Shown here in pieces: positions 1 to 8,116 of a DNA stretch of 64,000 nucleotides. Origin of the DNA: Streptomyces sp. NBC_01217 (GTDB lineage: Bacteria > Actinomycetota > Actinomycetes > Streptomycetales > Streptomycetaceae); the NCBI RefSeq assembly GCF_035994185.1, contig NZ_CP108538.1, forward strand, positions 1,240,001 to 1,304,000, read 5' to 3'. Position 1 is the stretch's first letter. The number at the start of each line of letters is the position of its first letter. Below the pieces are notes generated by a model. The model was not told where the DNA came from. It saw only the letters and a program-made list of their open reading frames with translations, and ran no database searches. The position numbers and the translations under genes are program-made.

Positions 1-2026
1 GTTCCCCGAGTACTGGGACGGCAAGGCGTTCTTCGCGGAGTTCTCCCAGGACTACGTCGCCGCGTTCACGCTCGACGGGCCGGACGGTCCCGTGAGCAAG
101 CTGGAGAACGTCCTGCCCAACAGCGAGCGTTCGCAGAACGGCATCCCGCAGTGGGACAACCCGATGGACCTGGAGTTCGGCCCGGACGGCGCGCTCTACG
201 TCCTCGACTACGGCGACGGCTTCTTCCGGCAGAATCCCGACGCGGGTCTCTACCGGATCGACTACGCCGAGGGCAACAAGGCGCCCACCGCCGTGATCAA
301 GGCCGACAGGACGTCCGGCCAGGCCCCTCTGGAGGTCTCGTTCAGCGCCACCGGCTCCAGTGACCCGGAGAACGGTGACCTCACCTACCAGTGGGACCTC
401 GACGGCGACGGCACCTTCGACGCCACCGGGCCCACGGCCAGCCGTACGTATCCGGAGAACGGGCAGTTCCAGGCCCGGCTGAAGGTCTCCGACCCGCAGG
501 GCAAGTTCGGTCTGTCGAGCCGTCAGATCACCGTGGGCAACACGGCACCGACGGTTCGGATCACCTCACCGCCCGACGGCGGGTTCTTCAACTGGGGCGA
601 CGCCGTGCCGTACGGCATAGCCGTCGAGGACCCGGAGGACGGCACTACACCGGACTGCGCCAAGGCCGCCTGGACCTTCGGTCTCGGGCACAACCAGCAC
701 GGACACCCGGTCAACAGCGGCACCGGCTGCACGGGCGGCGTCGCGACCCCGACCGACGCGGGACACGGTGACACCGAGAACGTCTTCGGCGTCCTTGGGA
801 TCACCTACACCGACAAGGGCGCGGGCGGCGTTCCGGCGGCGACCGGTGACGCCCAGGTGGTGCTCAACCCTGCTCTCATGCAGGCCGAGCACTACGACTC
901 GGCGGAGGGCGTCACGATCACGGACGACACCGCGGCATCCGGACAGCGCAAGCTGACCTCATTCGACGCGGGTGACTGGATCGCGTACGACCCGGTGTCC
1001 TTCGCCGGGATCACCGGGGTGAAGACCCGCGCCAGTGGCGCCGGCACCCTGGCGCTGCGCTGGGGCGCGGCCGACGCCGAGCCGTTCGCCACCGTGTCGG
1101 TTCCGGCCGAGGAGGGCTGGCAGACCATCACCACCGCGCTTGCGAACGCCCCTTCGGGGAGCGGTGAGGTCTTCGTCACCAGCTCCGGCGGTGTCGAGCT
1201 GGACTCGCTGACCTTCCAGGGCGCGGGCGTCGCGGACAAGACCGCGCCCAAGGTCACCGCCACGCTCAACCCGCCCCGGCCCAACGGTGACGACGGCTGG
1301 TACACCAGCAACGTGTCGCTCGCGGTCTCGGCGAGCGACAACGGGACGGTCGCAAGCCGTCAGTACTCGGTCGACGGCGGAACGACGTGGCAGTCGGCGA
1401 ACTCGACCGTCACCCTGTCCAATGAGGGTGCCACGACCGTCCGTTACCGGGCGACCGACAACGGCGGCAACGTCTCCGAGGTGGGTTCGCTCACCGTACG
1501 GATCGACCGTACCGGTCCCACGGTGGCGGTGACCGGTCTCGACGCGGGCGGCGTCTACGGGGACTCCGAGCGTCCGACGCCGGTCTTCTCGGCACAGGAC
1601 GCGGTGTCCGGTGGGGCCACAGCGACGGCCACGCTGGACGGCAAGTCCGTCACCTCCGGCCAGGTGCTGGAGCTGTGGCGGCTGCCGCTCGGCAACCATG
1701 ACCTCACGGTCACGGCCCGGGACAAGGCCGGCAACACCACCACCAAGACGGTGACCTTCACGACCCACACCTCCTACGCGGACATCCGCGCGCTGATCAC
1801 CCAGCTGCGGGCCGACGGCCTGATCACGGCGCAGGGGCAGCAGCGGCTGACCGTACGGCTGGCCCAGGCCGAGGCGCACGCCGACGCGGGCCGCACCAGT
1901 CAGGCCGCGGCCGTGCTGGAATCGTTCGCCGGCTACGCGTCCGACACCTCCCTGGTGCCGGACAGCGCGGCGGGCGCGGCCCTGGCACGGAGCGCGCGGG
2001 CGTTGAAGGCAGGAGCCACCGGCTGA
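1..2026 (+). CDS. PQQ-dependent sugar dehydrogenase-like protein, C-terminal part (5' end outside window)
   Basis: The frame is open from base 2, so this is the 3' part of a longer gene. The first ~80 visible residues (NPMDLEFGPDGALYVLDYG) are the last blades of a GSDH/sorbosone-dehydrogenase beta-propeller. Then come a PKD domain (near residues 85-180 of the visible protein), a stretch with a carbohydrate-binding-module (CBM6-like) look, an Ig-like/OmpL47-type domain and a short alpha-helical C-terminal repeat region of FIMAH type. This architecture is typical of large secreted Streptomyces proteins that oxidise or bind polysaccharide-derived sugars. The signal peptide would lie upstream of the window. 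It is followed by a strong hairpin and by a ROK regulator that may control it. Product class is fairly sure; substrate is unknown. Confidence 0.8.
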   Translation, partial: FPEYWDGKAFFAEFSQDYVAAFTLDGPDGPVSKLENVLPNSERSQNGIPQWDNPMDLEFGPDGALYVLDYGDGFFRQNPDAGLYRIDYAEGNKAPTAVIKADRTSGQAPLEVSFSATGSSDPENGDLTYQWDLDGDGTFDATGPTASRTYPENGQFQARLKVSDPQGKFGLSSRQITVGNTAPTVRITSPPDGGFFNWGDAVPYGIAVEDPEDGTTPDCAKAAWTFGLGHNQHGHPVNSGTGCTGGVATPTDAGHGDTENVFGVLGITYTDKGAGGVPAATGDAQVVLNPALMQAEHYDSAEGVTITDDTAASGQRKLTSFDAGDWIAYDPVSFAGITGVKTRASGAGTLALRWGAADAEPFATVSVPAEEGWQTITTALANAPSGSGEVFVTSSGGVELDSLTFQGAGVADKTAPKVTATLNPPRPNGDDGWYTSNVSLAVSASDNGTVASRQYSVDGGTTWQSANSTVTLSNEGATTVRYRATDNGGNVSEVGSLTVRIDRTGPTVAVTGLDAGGVYGDSERPTPVFSAQDAVSGGATATATLDGKSVTSGQVLELWRLPLGNHDLTVTARDKAGNTTTKTVTFTTHTSYADIRALITQLRADGLITAQGQQRLTVRLAQAEAHADAGRTSQAAAVLESFAGYASDTSLVPDSAAGAALARSARALKAGATG

Positions 2027-2043
2027 CGCCGGATCGGTCGGAG

Positions 2044-2069
2044 CTGCCCCGCTGTCACCGGCGGGGCAG
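2044..2069 (+). terminator. Rho-independent-type hairpin after the sugar dehydrogenase gene
   Basis: A perfect 9-bp inverted repeat, CTGCCCCGC / GCGGGGCAG, encloses an 8-nt loop 17 nt after the stop codon. There is no long T tract, as is usual in Streptomyces terminators. Confidence 0.7.
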
Positions 2070-2144
2070 TTCTGTGCCCGGACTCTGTGACAGGGGCCCG
2101 GTTCCGGGCGGTAAGGCCCCGCCTGGGGAGTTCCGTCAACAGTG

Positions 2145-2178
2145 CGGCAACTTTCGGCGTTCTGTGAAAAAGTTGCCG
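2145..2178. promoter_or_regulatory. Palindromic operator candidate upstream of the ROK regulator
   Basis: A perfect 10-bp inverted repeat, CGGCAACTTT and AAAGTTGCCG, has a 14-nt spacer and lies 126 nt upstream of the ROK gene start. Its AT-rich inner halves stand out in a very GC-rich intergenic region. ROK-family repressors bind such palindromes and often autoregulate, so an operator is the favoured reading; an mRNA hairpin is the alternative. Confidence 0.5.
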
Positions 2179-2303
2179 AAGGCCGCCCGCGTCCCTGCGG
2201 CCCCGCGAGCACGAGCCCTGCCGGGCGATACGGTGCCCGGCCCCGTACCACCCCCGCGACAACTCCCGAAAGCTGTCCAAGGGCGTCCAGAGGAAGTGAG
2301 TCC

Positions 2304-3509
2304 GTGAACATCCAGTACCGCGTGTTGAGTCTACTGCGTGACAACGGCCCGCTGTCCCGCGCCCAACTCGCGGACCGGCTGGAGGTTCCGCGCCCGCGGC
2401 TGCTCGGCGAACTCGACCGCATGGTCGCCGCCGGGCGGGTCCGTGAGGCGGGCCCCGCCGCGTCGCGCGGCGGGCGGCGCTCCACTCTCGTCCAGCTCGA
2501 CCCCGGTGTGCGGTTCGCCGCCGTGGATCTGGGCGCCAGCTCCGTCGACATCGAGATCACCGACGGCTCGCTCGCGCCGGTGGCCTCCTGCTCCGAGCCG
2601 GCGGACATCCGCTCCGGACCGGTCGCCGTGCTCGGGCGCGTCAGCGAACTCCTGCGCGCGATGGCCGACCAGGGGCACTACACGCGGCTCGACGCAATCG
2701 GCATCGGCCTGCCGGGACCGGTCAGCTTCCGGGAAGGCGTACCCGTCTCGCCGCCGATCATGGTGGGCTGGAACCGCTTTCCGGTACGCGACACCCTCGC
2801 CCGCGCGCACGGCTGCCCCGTCGTGGTCGACAACGACGTCAACGTGATGTCCCTCGGGGAGCAGCACAGCGGGGTCGCGAGGACCGTCGACCATCTGCTC
2901 TTCGTGAAGATCGGCAGCGGTATCGGCTCCGGCATGCAGCACCACGGCCGTATCTACCGGGGCGCGGAGGGATGCGCCGGCGACATCGGGCACGTCCAGG
3001 TCGAGGCCGAGGCGGACGGGCCTGTCTGCTCCTGCGGGAACACCGGCTGCCTGGAGGCGTACTTCGGCGGGGTGGCGCTGTCCAGGGACGCCACGGAGGC
3101 CGCGAGATCCGGCCGGTCGCCCGCCCTTGCCGAACGGCTCGCCGAGCGGGGGGTTCTGACCGCCCTGGATGTCGCGGAGTGCGCGGACGGCGGCGACAGC
3201 ACGAGCGTCAGCCTGGTCCGGGCCGGCGGCCACCGGGTCGGGCAGGTCCTCGCCACGCTGGTCAGCTTCATGAACCCGTCGATGATCGTGATCGGTGGCG
3301 GTCTGACCGGGCTCGGCTATCCCCTGCTCGCCGAGATCCGCAGCGTCGTGTACAAACGCTCACTCCCCCTCGCCACCGGCAATCTGCCGATCGTCATGTC
3401 CGAACTCGGCCCCCGCGCGGGGGTCGTGGGCGCCGCGCTCCTGGCGAGCGAACTCGCTTACGGTGAGGCGTCGGTGGCTGGGGACGTCGGAAGAACAGAG
3501 GCCTCCTGA
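2304..3509 (+). CDS. ROK family transcriptional regulator
   Basis: This is a 401-residue protein if translation starts at the GTG at 2304, preceded by AGAGGAAG about seven bases upstream. An upstream ATG at 2142 is in frame but would place coding sequence over the palindrome at 2145-2178. The N-terminal ~65 residues form a MarR-like winged helix (PLSRAQLADRLEVPRPRLLG). The remainder is the ROK sugar-kinase fold, with the phosphate loop AVDLGASSVDIEITDG, the DND motif and the zinc-binding signature CSCGNTGCLE near residue 240. Members sense sugars or sugar phosphates and repress catabolic genes. Its position behind a secreted sugar dehydrogenase suggests control of carbohydrate use, but the ligand cannot be read from sequence. 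Confidence 0.9.
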   Translation: MNIQYRVLSLLRDNGPLSRAQLADRLEVPRPRLLGELDRMVAAGRVREAGPAASRGGRRSTLVQLDPGVRFAAVDLGASSVDIEITDGSLAPVASCSEPADIRSGPVAVLGRVSELLRAMADQGHYTRLDAIGIGLPGPVSFREGVPVSPPIMVGWNRFPVRDTLARAHGCPVVVDNDVNVMSLGEQHSGVARTVDHLLFVKIGSGIGSGMQHHGRIYRGAEGCAGDIGHVQVEAEADGPVCSCGNTGCLEAYFGGVALSRDATEAARSGRSPALAERLAERGVLTALDVAECADGGDSTSVSLVRAGGHRVGQVLATLVSFMNPSMIVIGGGLTGLGYPLLAEIRSVVYKRSLPLATGNLPIVMSELGPRAGVVGAALLASELAYGEASVAGDVGRTEAS

Positions 3510-3579
3510 TCCGACGCGGACGCGTGGACCGCCCGGGCGTAGGCTTCGCTCAGCATGGACGCGACGGGGGGCGAAGCAC

Positions 3580-5589
3580 ATGACGGCTGAGTCGACACAG
3601 AGGTGGGGGTCGACCCTCGATTCGGTCGTGGTGTACGCGCAGGGCGCGGTCTGCCGACGCCTGGCCCGGGGCAGCGTGTCGTCCGACGGGCGGGTGCGGG
3701 TGACGGGACTGCCCCGCTCGCTGGACCCGGGCTCGCTGCGGGCCCGTGTCCTGGGAGCCCCCGGGGTACGCGTCACCGAGGCCCGGGTGGAAGTCGAGGC
3801 CGAGCCGCTCGGCACGGGCACACCCGACGAGTTGCGGCACGAGGTCGAGCGGCTGAGCGACGAGTACGCGGCGGCGCAGGGACGCCGGGACCGGCAGTTG
3901 GGCCTGATCGAGGAGGTCAGGGCTCTCCACCCGGTCCCACCTGCCCGCAGGCGCGAGGACCCGCACCGCCGCACCCCGGTCGACGCGTGGCTGGAGCTCG
4001 CCGACTTCGTCGACGAGCGGCTGGCGGGACTGCACAACCGCCTCGTCGGGTTGGAGGAGGCACTGCGCAACGTCGAGCACGAGCTCACCGTCGCCGCCGA
4101 CCGGCTCGCCCGCGCCTCCACCGACGCGCCGTCAGCGCACGTGGAGACCACGGTCTGCGCGGTCCTGACCCTCGACGGCACCGGTGATGCGGAGGTGGAA
4201 CTGGAGCTGGAGCTGGAATACGGGGTGCCGGGCGCCGTCTGGGTTCCGGCCTACCGTCTCACTCACCGTCAGGGCGACGGCAGCGGCCGTCTGGTGCTGC
4301 GCGCCTCGGTCGCTCAGCGGACCGGGGAGGACTGGACCGGCGTGCGCATAGCCCTGGCCACCGCCGATCTTCGGCGCCGCACCGACCTGCCGAGGCTCCG
4401 CTCGATCCGGATCGGTCGCAGTCAGCCCGCTTCCGCGCCTTCCGGCTGGCGCGAGCCCCCGGCCGGGCTCGTCGGCCTGTTCTCCGGGTACGACGCGGCA
4501 GGCCCCGGCCCGGCCACGACCGCCGTACCCGCGGCTGTCGGGGCCGGCTCCGCGCCCATGGGTGGCGCGGGCGGCTCCATGTCCGGTCCCGTTCCGCCAC
4601 CGCCGCCTCCCCCGTCGCCGCAGAGCTACGGCGGTCCGTCGGCCGCAGTCCCGGTGCCCGGCGGCAGGTCCTTCGCGGGTGCCCCCGCCGCCATGGCGCC
4701 CGCGGCTCCTGGCCGGGCCGCGCCGCCACCCCCTCCGGCGCCGGTAGCCGGTCCGCCGCAGCCGAGCGGCGCCGAGCTCGACTATGCCGCCCTTGTCCTG
4801 TGCGGCCCCGGCGAGCAGGGCGGTCGCAGAGGCCGGCTGTTTCCCGACTCCCCCTTCGACCCGGTGGCGGCCGAGTACCGCCGCCGCGCCGAAGCGGTGG
4901 CCGCGCTGCCGTTGCCCGGACAGGCCGTACGGCCCCGCGAGTCGGCGGGTTCCTTCGACCACCGCTTCGATGCCACCGCCCGCGCCGACATTCCGTCCGA
5001 CGGCACCTGGCACACCGTCACCGTCGGCGAGATCCCGGTCGGCCTGCGTACCGAGTACCTCTGCGTGCCGTCCGTCGAGCAGACCGTGTACGCGACGTTG
5101 GTGCTCTCCAACGCCACCGACCAGGCACTGCTGGCCGGCCCGGTCGAGGTCACCGTCGAGGACGACTTCCTGCTGACCGCCGCACTGCCCACCCTTGCCC
5201 CCGGCGGTGTCCGCCGGGTGGGGCTCGGGCCCGACGAGGGCATCCGGGTCACCCGCCGTACGAACGTGCACGAGTCGACCTCGGGTCTGCGCAACAACAC
5301 CACCGTGCTCGACCACCGCGTCCACGTGGAGCTGGCCAACCGGCTCGCGCGGCCGGTCACCGTGGAAGTCCGCGAGCGGGTGCCGGTCACCTCCGATCCG
5401 GACGTCCGGATCGAGGAACGGGCGGACTGGACGGCACCCGAGGAAGGCACGGGGCCCGATCGACAGGCGCCGGGCACCCGCGTCTGGCGACTGGACCTGC
5501 CCGCAGGCGCCAATGCCGCCCTCGACGGCGGCTACGAGATCCGCATCCCGACCGGCAAGGCCCTGGTCGGCGGCAACCGCAGGAGCTGA
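3580..5589 (+). CDS. DUF4139 domain-containing protein (mucoidy inhibitor MuiA family), first of pair
   Basis: This is a 669-residue protein starting at ATG 3580. Earlier in-frame starts would overlap the ROK gene. The N-terminal ~100 residues are a DUF4140 domain (TLDSVVVYAQGAVCRRLARG). A charged, probably coiled-coil stretch follows at ~80-200, then DUF4139 beta-rich sequence (WVPAYRLT; RTGEDWTGVRIALATADL). A low-complexity proline/glycine/alanine insertion of roughly 130 residues interrupts DUF4139 around residues 310-430, with runs such as PPPPPPPSPQ. The family takes its name from mucoidy inhibition and its biochemical role is unknown. No signal peptide is visible. The stop lies 8 bp before the start of the second family member, so the two are probably co-transcribed. 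Confidence 0.8.
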   Translation: MTAESTQRWGSTLDSVVVYAQGAVCRRLARGSVSSDGRVRVTGLPRSLDPGSLRARVLGAPGVRVTEARVEVEAEPLGTGTPDELRHEVERLSDEYAAAQGRRDRQLGLIEEVRALHPVPPARRREDPHRRTPVDAWLELADFVDERLAGLHNRLVGLEEALRNVEHELTVAADRLARASTDAPSAHVETTVCAVLTLDGTGDAEVELELELEYGVPGAVWVPAYRLTHRQGDGSGRLVLRASVAQRTGEDWTGVRIALATADLRRRTDLPRLRSIRIGRSQPASAPSGWREPPAGLVGLFSGYDAAGPGPATTAVPAAVGAGSAPMGGAGGSMSGPVPPPPPPPSPQSYGGPSAAVPVPGGRSFAGAPAAMAPAAPGRAAPPPPPAPVAGPPQPSGAELDYAALVLCGPGEQGGRRGRLFPDSPFDPVAAEYRRRAEAVAALPLPGQAVRPRESAGSFDHRFDATARADIPSDGTWHTVTVGEIPVGLRTEYLCVPSVEQTVYATLVLSNATDQALLAGPVEVTVEDDFLLTAALPTLAPGGVRRVGLGPDEGIRVTRRTNVHESTSGLRNNTTVLDHRVHVELANRLARPVTVEVRERVPVTSDPDVRIEERADWTAPEEGTGPDRQAPGTRVWRLDLPAGANAALDGGYEIRIPTGKALVGGNRRS

Positions 5590-5597
5590 CACACGCC

Positions 5598-7160
5598 ATG
5601 TCCACGGCCCCGAAGCCGATCGCCCTCCCCGTCACCGCCGTCACGTGCCTTGAGGATCGCGCCCACATCGAGCGTGCCGTCGTGCTCGACCTGGAGGCCG
5701 GGGTCCAGCGGCTGCGTCTCGGACCGGTCAGTGCACTGGCCGTCGACCGGACCCTCCATGCCGAGCTGACCGCCGATCACCCAGCGACCGTGCTCGACGT
5801 GCGGATCGTCCGCAGCTGGACGCCGCGCGGGCCACAGCCGTCCACCGACGACGACTCGGCCCTGCGCCACCGCGTACACACCCTCGAACAGGAGCAGCTG
5901 GCCCTGGAGCAGCGACGTGACCGGCTGCAAGCGCGCCTTGACCTGCTCGGCCGGCTCGCCGCCGATCTGCTGCGGGAGATCGGCGAAGGCACCGGCTCCG
6001 GGGAGACCGAACGGCCCCGCTGGACCACCGAACTGGACCGGGTGGACGACGAGCGCGACGCGCACGGCGAGCAACTGCGCACCGTGGAAGCCCGGCTGGC
6101 CGCCCTCGCTGTCGAACTCGGTGAAGCCCAGCGGGCCATGCATCTCTCCGAGGAGGAGCCCGCCGTGCTGGTCGGCCATATCGAGTTGACCGTGGAGACC
6201 GCGGTCGCCGGTCCGGTCGGGCTGCGCCTGAGCCACCTCACCCCGTGTGCGCTGTGGCGGCCCGCCTACCGGGCCGTGCTCGACGGGGACTCCCTGACGC
6301 TGGAGACCGACGCGATGGTCTGGCAGCGCACCGGTGAGGACTGGTCGGACGTACGGCTGACATTGTCGACGGCCCGCTCGGCTCTGGCCACCGATCCGCC
6401 ACGGCTGGGCGAGGACCGGCTGACGCTCAAGGACCGCTCCGCAGCGGAGCGCCGCACGGTCGACGTCGAGCTGCGCGAGGAGGAGATCGGGACCCTCGGC
6501 CCGGCCCCGGTGCTCGGCCTGCCGGGGGTGGACGACGGCGGCGAGGCACGGGTGTTGAGATCCCCCGCGCCGGTCTCGGTGCCCGGTGACGGCCGCGCCC
6601 ACCGAGTGCCGCTCTCCTCGTTCACCACTGCCGCGTCCAGTGAGTACGCCTGTTCACCGGAGTTGTCCCCGCTGGTCACCCAGGTGGTGCGGTTCGACAA
6701 CCTGTCCGGGCACGCGCTGCTCGCAGGACCCGTGGACCTGGTCCGCGGCAGCGGATTCAGCGGCCGCGGCACGCTGGGCTTCACCGCCCCCGGCGCCCAC
6801 GGCGAGCTGGCCTTCGGCAGCTGCGACGACCACAGGGTGGTCCGGCATGCCGAGGAGTCCCGCGACTGCGCCGGTATCACCCAGCGGACCGTGGTCACCC
6901 GCACGGTCCGGCTGCACCTGTCCCGGTTCTCCGCCCCCGGCGAGCACGACGAGCGGGTGGTCGTCCTTCGGGAGCGGATCCCGGTCTCCGAGGTCTCGGC
7001 GGTGGAGATACGCCTGCACAAGGATTCCTGCTCCCCGGCGCCCGACGTGGTCGACGCCGAGGGTATCGCCCGCTGGGACGTCACTCTCCCGCCCGGCAGC
7101 CGTCGCACAGTCACCCTGGTCTACGAGCTGTCGGCGAGCGCCAAAGTCACCGGGCTCTGA
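5598..7160 (+). CDS. DUF4139 domain-containing protein, second of pair
   Basis: This is a 520-residue paralogue of the preceding gene, starting at ATG 5598 with AGGAG at 5581-5585 inside the end of the upstream gene. It has the same order: an N-terminal DUF4140-like region (PVTAVTCLEDRAHIERAVVL), a coiled coil at ~90-185 (HRVHTLEQEQLALEQRRDRL) and DUF4139 (LWRPAYRAVL; RTGEDWSDVRLTLSTARSAL). It lacks the long proline-rich insertion. Tandem DUF4139 genes of unequal length suggest a heteromeric complex, which is inference. No enzymatic motif is recognised in either protein. Confidence 0.8.
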   Translation: MSTAPKPIALPVTAVTCLEDRAHIERAVVLDLEAGVQRLRLGPVSALAVDRTLHAELTADHPATVLDVRIVRSWTPRGPQPSTDDDSALRHRVHTLEQEQLALEQRRDRLQARLDLLGRLAADLLREIGEGTGSGETERPRWTTELDRVDDERDAHGEQLRTVEARLAALAVELGEAQRAMHLSEEEPAVLVGHIELTVETAVAGPVGLRLSHLTPCALWRPAYRAVLDGDSLTLETDAMVWQRTGEDWSDVRLTLSTARSALATDPPRLGEDRLTLKDRSAAERRTVDVELREEEIGTLGPAPVLGLPGVDDGGEARVLRSPAPVSVPGDGRAHRVPLSSFTTAASSEYACSPELSPLVTQVVRFDNLSGHALLAGPVDLVRGSGFSGRGTLGFTAPGAHGELAFGSCDDHRVVRHAEESRDCAGITQRTVVTRTVRLHLSRFSAPGEHDERVVVLRERIPVSEVSAVEIRLHKDSCSPAPDVVDAEGIARWDVTLPPGSRRTVTLVYELSASAKVTGL

Positions 7161-7179
7161 GTTCGGTGGGCCGCTGCAC

Positions 7180-7195
7180 GCCTGCTGGTGCAGGC
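7180..7195. terminator. Small hairpin between convergent genes
   Basis: GCCTGC-tggt-GCAGGC forms a 6-bp stem with a 4-nt loop in the 69-bp gap between two converging genes. It is a weak terminator candidate. Confidence 0.3.
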
Positions 7196-7229
7196 CCTGA
7201 GCACCGTGCCGCAAGCCGTCACCTCGACC

Positions 7230-8057
7230 TCATTCCATCTGCACGTTGATGTTGATGTACCAGCCCATGCGCCTGAGGCGCTGCTGAGTACCCAGGGTCA
7301 GCGTATGGTCCGGGCCGAGGGTGCGGACGTAACCCGACAGGACGACGACGAGAAGCCGGGCGGCTTCGTCGGTATGCCCGAGGGTGTGTACCGCGGCCGC
7401 CAGGTTTCCGCCGGCGGCGAGGGTCTGGAGGTCATCCTCGCCCAAGGTGGTCCGGTAGCTCGTGTACACCCGTTCCAGCAGGGCGAAACCGTGTTCCTGA
7501 GCGCCGGACTCGAACAGGACGGCGCCGAGGACGGCTGCGGTCTCCAGTGTGGTGGCGTGGTCCGGGCCGTGAACGCTCTCCCTGCGCTCCATGGTCCGCG
7601 TGAGAAGCGCGAGTCCCTCCTCGCGTTCGGCGCTCATCACCAGGGCCGTGGCGAGATTGTGGGCATAGGCCAGAGTGTCCGGGTCGTCGGGTCCGTTGCG
7701 GTGTTCACTGCGGGAGTACGCCTCGCGGTGCATGGCTTCGGCCTCCGGCGTCAGCCCCAGTTGGTAGAGCGTGTGGCCCAGCGCGTCGTACAGGGAGATG
7801 GTGGCGGGATCGTCCGGGCCGAGAAAACGTTCGTAGTCGGCCAGGAGGGCGCGCATCACCGGCTCCGCCGGTGCGTGGAGCTCGCGGCTGAGCAGCTCGG
7901 AGAGAAGCTCCTCCTGCTCGATGGTCGACTGGGGGAGCGAATGCGCCTCCTCTTCTACGGGCAGTGCGGGAGGCGTTGTGGCCGGTGGCTCGGGGGGCGT
8001 CCTCCCCACTGCCTCGGAGGTTGGCGCCTTCCCGCTCTTGCGGCGTCCGAAGCGCAT
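7230..8057 (-). CDS. Tetratricopeptide repeat protein
   Basis: This is a 275-residue protein if it starts at ATG 8057 (MRFGRRKSGK), which has an AGAGGTC ribosome site. The open frame runs further upstream but would overlap the CHAT gene. After a basic, proline-rich N-terminus of ~60 residues, four or five TPR units of the ~42-residue type seen in NB-ARC/kinesin-light-chain proteins follow, each carrying GPDDP-like turns (LGPDDPATISLYDALGHTLY, NGPDDPDTLAYAHNLATALV). There is no catalytic domain. It lies 59 bp downstream of the CHAT gene on the same strand and is probably co-transcribed, so it may be a partner or substrate scaffold for the CHAT protein. Confidence 0.8.
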   Translation of the reverse strand: MRFGRRKSGKAPTSEAVGRTPPEPPATTPPALPVEEEAHSLPQSTIEQEELLSELLSRELHAPAEPVMRALLADYERFLGPDDPATISLYDALGHTLYQLGLTPEAEAMHREAYSRSEHRNGPDDPDTLAYAHNLATALVMSAEREEGLALLTRTMERRESVHGPDHATTLETAAVLGAVLFESGAQEHGFALLERVYTSYRTTLGEDDLQTLAAGGNLAAAVHTLGHTDEAARLLVVVLSGYVRTLGPDHTLTLGTQQRLRRMGWYININVQME

Positions 8058-8116
8058 CTGGGACCTCTTTTCCGTCGTGGTGGATCCGGAGGGTTGTCCG
8101 TCGGACCGCTCGGTGT

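Noticed and set aside
959..2608. A 549-codon minus-strand frame spanning the sugar dehydrogenase end and the ROK start
   Set aside because: It crosses a terminator and an intergenic palindrome and has no recognisable domain.
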